Shown here: positions 62,066-64,000 of the stretch, piece after piece
Position numbering within the stretch: position 1 is the first letter of the stretch
Layout: each line of letters opens with the position of its first letter
Assembly (NCBI GenBank): GCA_963757125.1
Contig: CAVWQP010000005.1
Span: forward strand, 310,001-374,000
DNA length: 64,000 nt
Source: CAVVSD01 sp963757125
Lineage (GTDB): Bacteria; Actinomycetota; Thermoleophilia; Solirubrobacterales; Solirubrobacteraceae
Direction of reading: 5' to 3'
Translations under genes and position numbers: made by a program
The notes under the pieces: model-generated
Told to the model about the DNA's origin: nothing
The model's database searches: none
What the model saw: the letters and a program-made list of their open reading frames with translations, nothing else

Positions 62066-62530
62066 GTGCAGGACGTCTGGGACTTCCCACGGCCCCCCGC
62101 GATCGTCGCGTGCGAGCGGCGCGTGCGCGTCGAGGTCGCCGGCGTCGTCGTCGCCGACTCGGCGGCGGCGCTGTACGTGCTGGAGACCAGCCACCCGCCG
62201 ACGCTGTACATCCCGGCGGACGACGTCCGCCAGGACCTCCTCGTCGCGTCCGACGCGCGCGGGACGACCTGCGAGTTCAAGGGCCGCGCGAACTACCTGG
62301 ACGTCGTCGTCGGCGAGGACCGTCGCCGCCAGGTCGCCTGGACCTATCCGGACCCCTGGAAGGGCTACGAGGCGCTCGCGCGGCACGTCAGCTTCTACCC
62401 GGGCCGCGTGGACGCCGCCTGGCTCGGCGACGAGCGCGTCACCGCCCAGGAGGGCGACTTCTACGGGGGCTGGATCACGCGCGATCTCGTCGGCCCCTTC
62501 AAGGGCGGTGCCGGCACCCTGGGCTGGTAG
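62066..62530 (+). CDS. DUF427 protein
   Basis: 154 aa, GTG start after AGAAGG. DUF427 hallmarks are RVRVEVAGVVVADSAAALYVLETSHPP, YIPADDV, CEFKGRANYLDV and AWTYPDPWKGYEAL...VSFYPGRVD. The domain is a small beta-tent fold of unknown role. Separate from the oxidase genes by a 44-nt gap. Confidence 0.88.
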   Translation: MQDVWDFPRPPAIVACERRVRVEVAGVVVADSAAALYVLETSHPPTLYIPADDVRQDLLVASDARGTTCEFKGRANYLDVVVGEDRRRQVAWTYPDPWKGYEALARHVSFYPGRVDAAWLGDERVTAQEGDFYGGWITRDLVGPFKGGAGTLGW

Positions 62531-62544
62531 GAGGCGCCCGCCTC

Positions 62545-63441
62545 CTAGCGGTAGCCCGTGTCGTCCGCCGGGAGCCCGCGCTCCCTGTGCTCGACGATGT
62601 AGCGCCAGGCATCCGGACGGGTGCCGTCGACGTCGGTGAAGCCGTACTCCTGCGCCAGCGCGCCGCTCGACGTCGACGCGCCGTTCCAGCGGGCGCGGCC
62701 GGGATCGGCGGCCAGCGCCGCCACCGCCCGGCCCACGTACAGCGGCGACTCGGAGATGCAGAAGTGCGGCTGCACCGCGCAGCCGTCGCGCCAGTTCTCC
62801 TCCCGCACGCCGTAGTGCTCGAGCATCATCTCCGACCGCATCCACCCCGGCGTGATCGCCAGGGCGGTCGCGCCGCGCGGGCCGAGCTCCTGCGCCTGCG
62901 ACCAGGCGATCCGGTTCACGGCCTCCTTCGCGAGGTCGTAGAAGACCGAGAGCCGGTAGCGCGTCGCGTTGTACTCGCGCGTGCCGTCGGTGACCTCGAC
63001 GAGCAGGCCGCCCGGCTCGCGCAGCAGCAGCGGCAGCGCGTGGTGGCTCGTGATGAGGTGCGTGTCGACGGCGAGGCGCAGCAGCCGCAGGCCGGCCTGG
63101 AGGTCGTGCTCCCAGATCGGCGTGTCCCACTCCATGAGCTGCTCGCCGCCCCAGATGTCGTTGACGAGGACGTCGAGTCGCCCCTGCTCGGCGTCGATGC
63201 GCGCGACGAGCGCGGCGACCTGCTCCGGCTCGAGGTGGTCGGTCGGCACCGCGATGCCGGTCCCACCCGCCGCCGTGACGCGCTCCGCGGTCTCCTCGAT
63301 CGTCTCGGGCCGGTCGTACTCCGACCGGCGCTCGCGCGTCGTGCGGCCGGTGACGTACACCGTCGCACCCGCCTCCCCGAGGCCGACCGCGATGCCGCGG
63401 CCGGCGCCGCGCGTCGCACCCGCGACGAGCGCGACCGTCAC
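62545..63441 (-). CDS. SDR-family oxidoreductase
   Basis: 298 aa. Cofactor loop AGATRGAGRGIAV, Arg after beta2 (VTGRTTRERRSE, NADP-type), NDIWGGEQL in place of NAG and SVFYDLAK with intact YX3K. Long C-terminus (EYGFTDVDGTRPDAWRYIVEH). Relatives are annotated only as SDR/DHRS1-like. GTG start overlaps the upstream cytochrome-cupredoxin stop (GTGA). Confidence 0.82.
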   Translation of the reverse strand: MTVALVAGATRGAGRGIAVGLGEAGATVYVTGRTTRERRSEYDRPETIEETAERVTAAGGTGIAVPTDHLEPEQVAALVARIDAEQGRLDVLVNDIWGGEQLMEWDTPIWEHDLQAGLRLLRLAVDTHLITSHHALPLLLREPGGLLVEVTDGTREYNATRYRLSVFYDLAKEAVNRIAWSQAQELGPRGATALAITPGWMRSEMMLEHYGVREENWRDGCAVQPHFCISESPLYVGRAVAALAADPGRARWNGASTSSGALAQEYGFTDVDGTRPDAWRYIVEHRERGLPADDTGYR

Positions 63442-64000
63442 TTGACGGTGAGCTTGCCCTCCATGCCACCCGCACGGTGGCCGGGGAGGGTGCAGTAGTA
63501 CGTGTAGGTGCCGGGCTTGAGGTCCACCGAGATCTTGGAGACCCCGCCGCCGCTGACCTCCTCGCCCTTCTCGTTGACCCCGTTGCCCTCGATCGCGATG
63601 TCGTGCGGGATGTTCGCGTCGTTCTTGGAGTCGATCTCGAGCTGGCCGGCCGGCGCGGTGGCCTGCTTGGAGACGTACGCGAGCTGGCCGTTGGGATCGG
63701 CGGGCATGTCGAGGACGCCGTCCTTCGCGTCGACCGGCTTGTTGCTGGAGGGCGACTTCACCGCCTCGGCGAGACGACCCGTGTCCTTGCCGCCGGCCGC
63801 GGCGACTTGCGCGACGTAGGCGGCGACGTTCTTCGCCTTGTCCCCGGTCACGATCTTCGGGGGCATGTAGACCGGATCGTTCTTCGGCAGGCGGGCCGGG
63901 TTCATGATCTGGTCGTGCACGACGCCCTCGACGGTGTTGCGCCCCAGCCCGTCCTTGAGCGACGCCTGGAAGGCGTTGTCGAGGTCCGGGCCCACGGTGC
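63438..64000 (-). CDS. Cytochrome c - cupredoxin fusion protein (cut by right edge)
   Basis: 187 codons visible, in frame with sequence beyond the window. First comes the C-terminal part of a cytochrome c domain (VGPDLDNAFQASLKDG, Met ligand in PVYMPPKIVTG), then a linker and a plastocyanin-like domain with copper ligands in IPHDIAIEG and YCTLPGHRAGGM (His, Cys, His, Met). Probably an exported electron carrier feeding the oxidases encoded upstream. The heme CxxCH lies outside the window. Confidence 0.8.
   Translation of the reverse strand, partial: TVGPDLDNAFQASLKDGLGRNTVEGVVHDQIMNPARLPKNDPVYMPPKIVTGDKAKNVAAYVAQVAAAGGKDTGRLAEAVKSPSSNKPVDAKDGVLDMPADPNGQLAYVSKQATAPAGQLEIDSKNDANIPHDIAIEGNGVNEKGEEVSGGGVSKISVDLKPGTYTYYCTLPGHRAGGMEGKLTVK

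Noticed and set aside
1..64000. CRISPR arrays, rRNA, insertion sequences, riboswitches, origin boxes
   Set aside because: None found: no regularly spaced repeats, transposase motifs or DnaA-box clusters on reading both strands. A covariance-model search would be needed to exclude small riboswitches.

Overview
This 64 kb window is a compact, very GC-rich chromosomal segment. It has short intergenic gaps, many 1-4 nt ATGA/GTGA overlaps between consecutive genes, and frequent GTG starts. Gene content (caa3-type oxidases, rhodanese with a CRIGERS loop, ABC1 kinase, DUF1015, DUF427, fused MalT/SARP-type regulator, alpha-methylacyl-CoA racemase, hydantoinase-type carboxylase) suggests a soil actinobacterium, plausibly a deep-branching one such as Thermoleophilia/Solirubrobacterales. 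That placement is inference. No rRNA, CRISPR array, complete prophage or insertion sequence was seen. There are two tRNA genes: Arg-UCU and Pro-UGG.

Layout. (1) 0-7 kb: a multicopper oxidase with a membrane-anchored partner cut by the left edge, a small hydrolase, and an HpaB-type flavin monooxygenase with its flavin reductase, separated by a large ATPase/winged-helix/BTAD regulator. (2) 7-15 kb: the most notable locus, a minus-strand operon of an EPSP-synthase homologue, acyl-CoA ligase, acyl-CoA dehydrogenase, YX6K enoyl-thioester reductase (SDR) and old-yellow-enzyme/2,4-dienoyl-CoA reductase. Its content and order recall the Streptomyces cassette that converts shikimate to cyclohexanecarboxyl-CoA. 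A racemase gene is divergent from it. No polyketide synthase is present. (3) 15-24 kb: secreted protein, hydrolase, PAS hybrid kinase, small membrane proteins, K+ channel, MFS exporter, a broken thioredoxin-reductase-like gene and an XRE/cupin regulator. (4) 24-37 kb: catabolic genes, namely a hydantoinase/acetone-carboxylase-type operon with cupin and alcohol dehydrogenase, a MetE-like protein, GntR and LysR regulators, and an SDR / Fe-alcohol dehydrogenase / LigB / LigA ring-cleavage operon. (5) 38.4-41.5 kb: a decayed island with an integrase remnant and a truncated PAP2 phosphatase, next to tRNA-Pro. (6) 41.6-52.8 kb: housekeeping and stress genes (CAP domain, DUF1015, OsmC, Nudix, rhodanese, 3-hydroxyacyl-CoA dehydrogenase, ECF sigma plus Ogt, thioredoxin reductase, flippase-like protein, glutamine-amidotransferase-type hydrolase). 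(7) 52.8-64 kb: two sets of cytochrome oxidase subunits I and II, heme O synthase, one subunit III, several tiny membrane proteins and a cytochrome c-cupredoxin fusion cut by the right edge.

Two themes run through the window. First, many genes start 6-9 nt downstream of a TAnnnT-like -10 element, so leaderless transcripts look common. Second, at least ten loci carry clean one-base frame breaks or internal deletions while the protein stays conserved on both sides. This points to indel errors in the assembly for most of them, and protein boundaries there should be read with that in mind.
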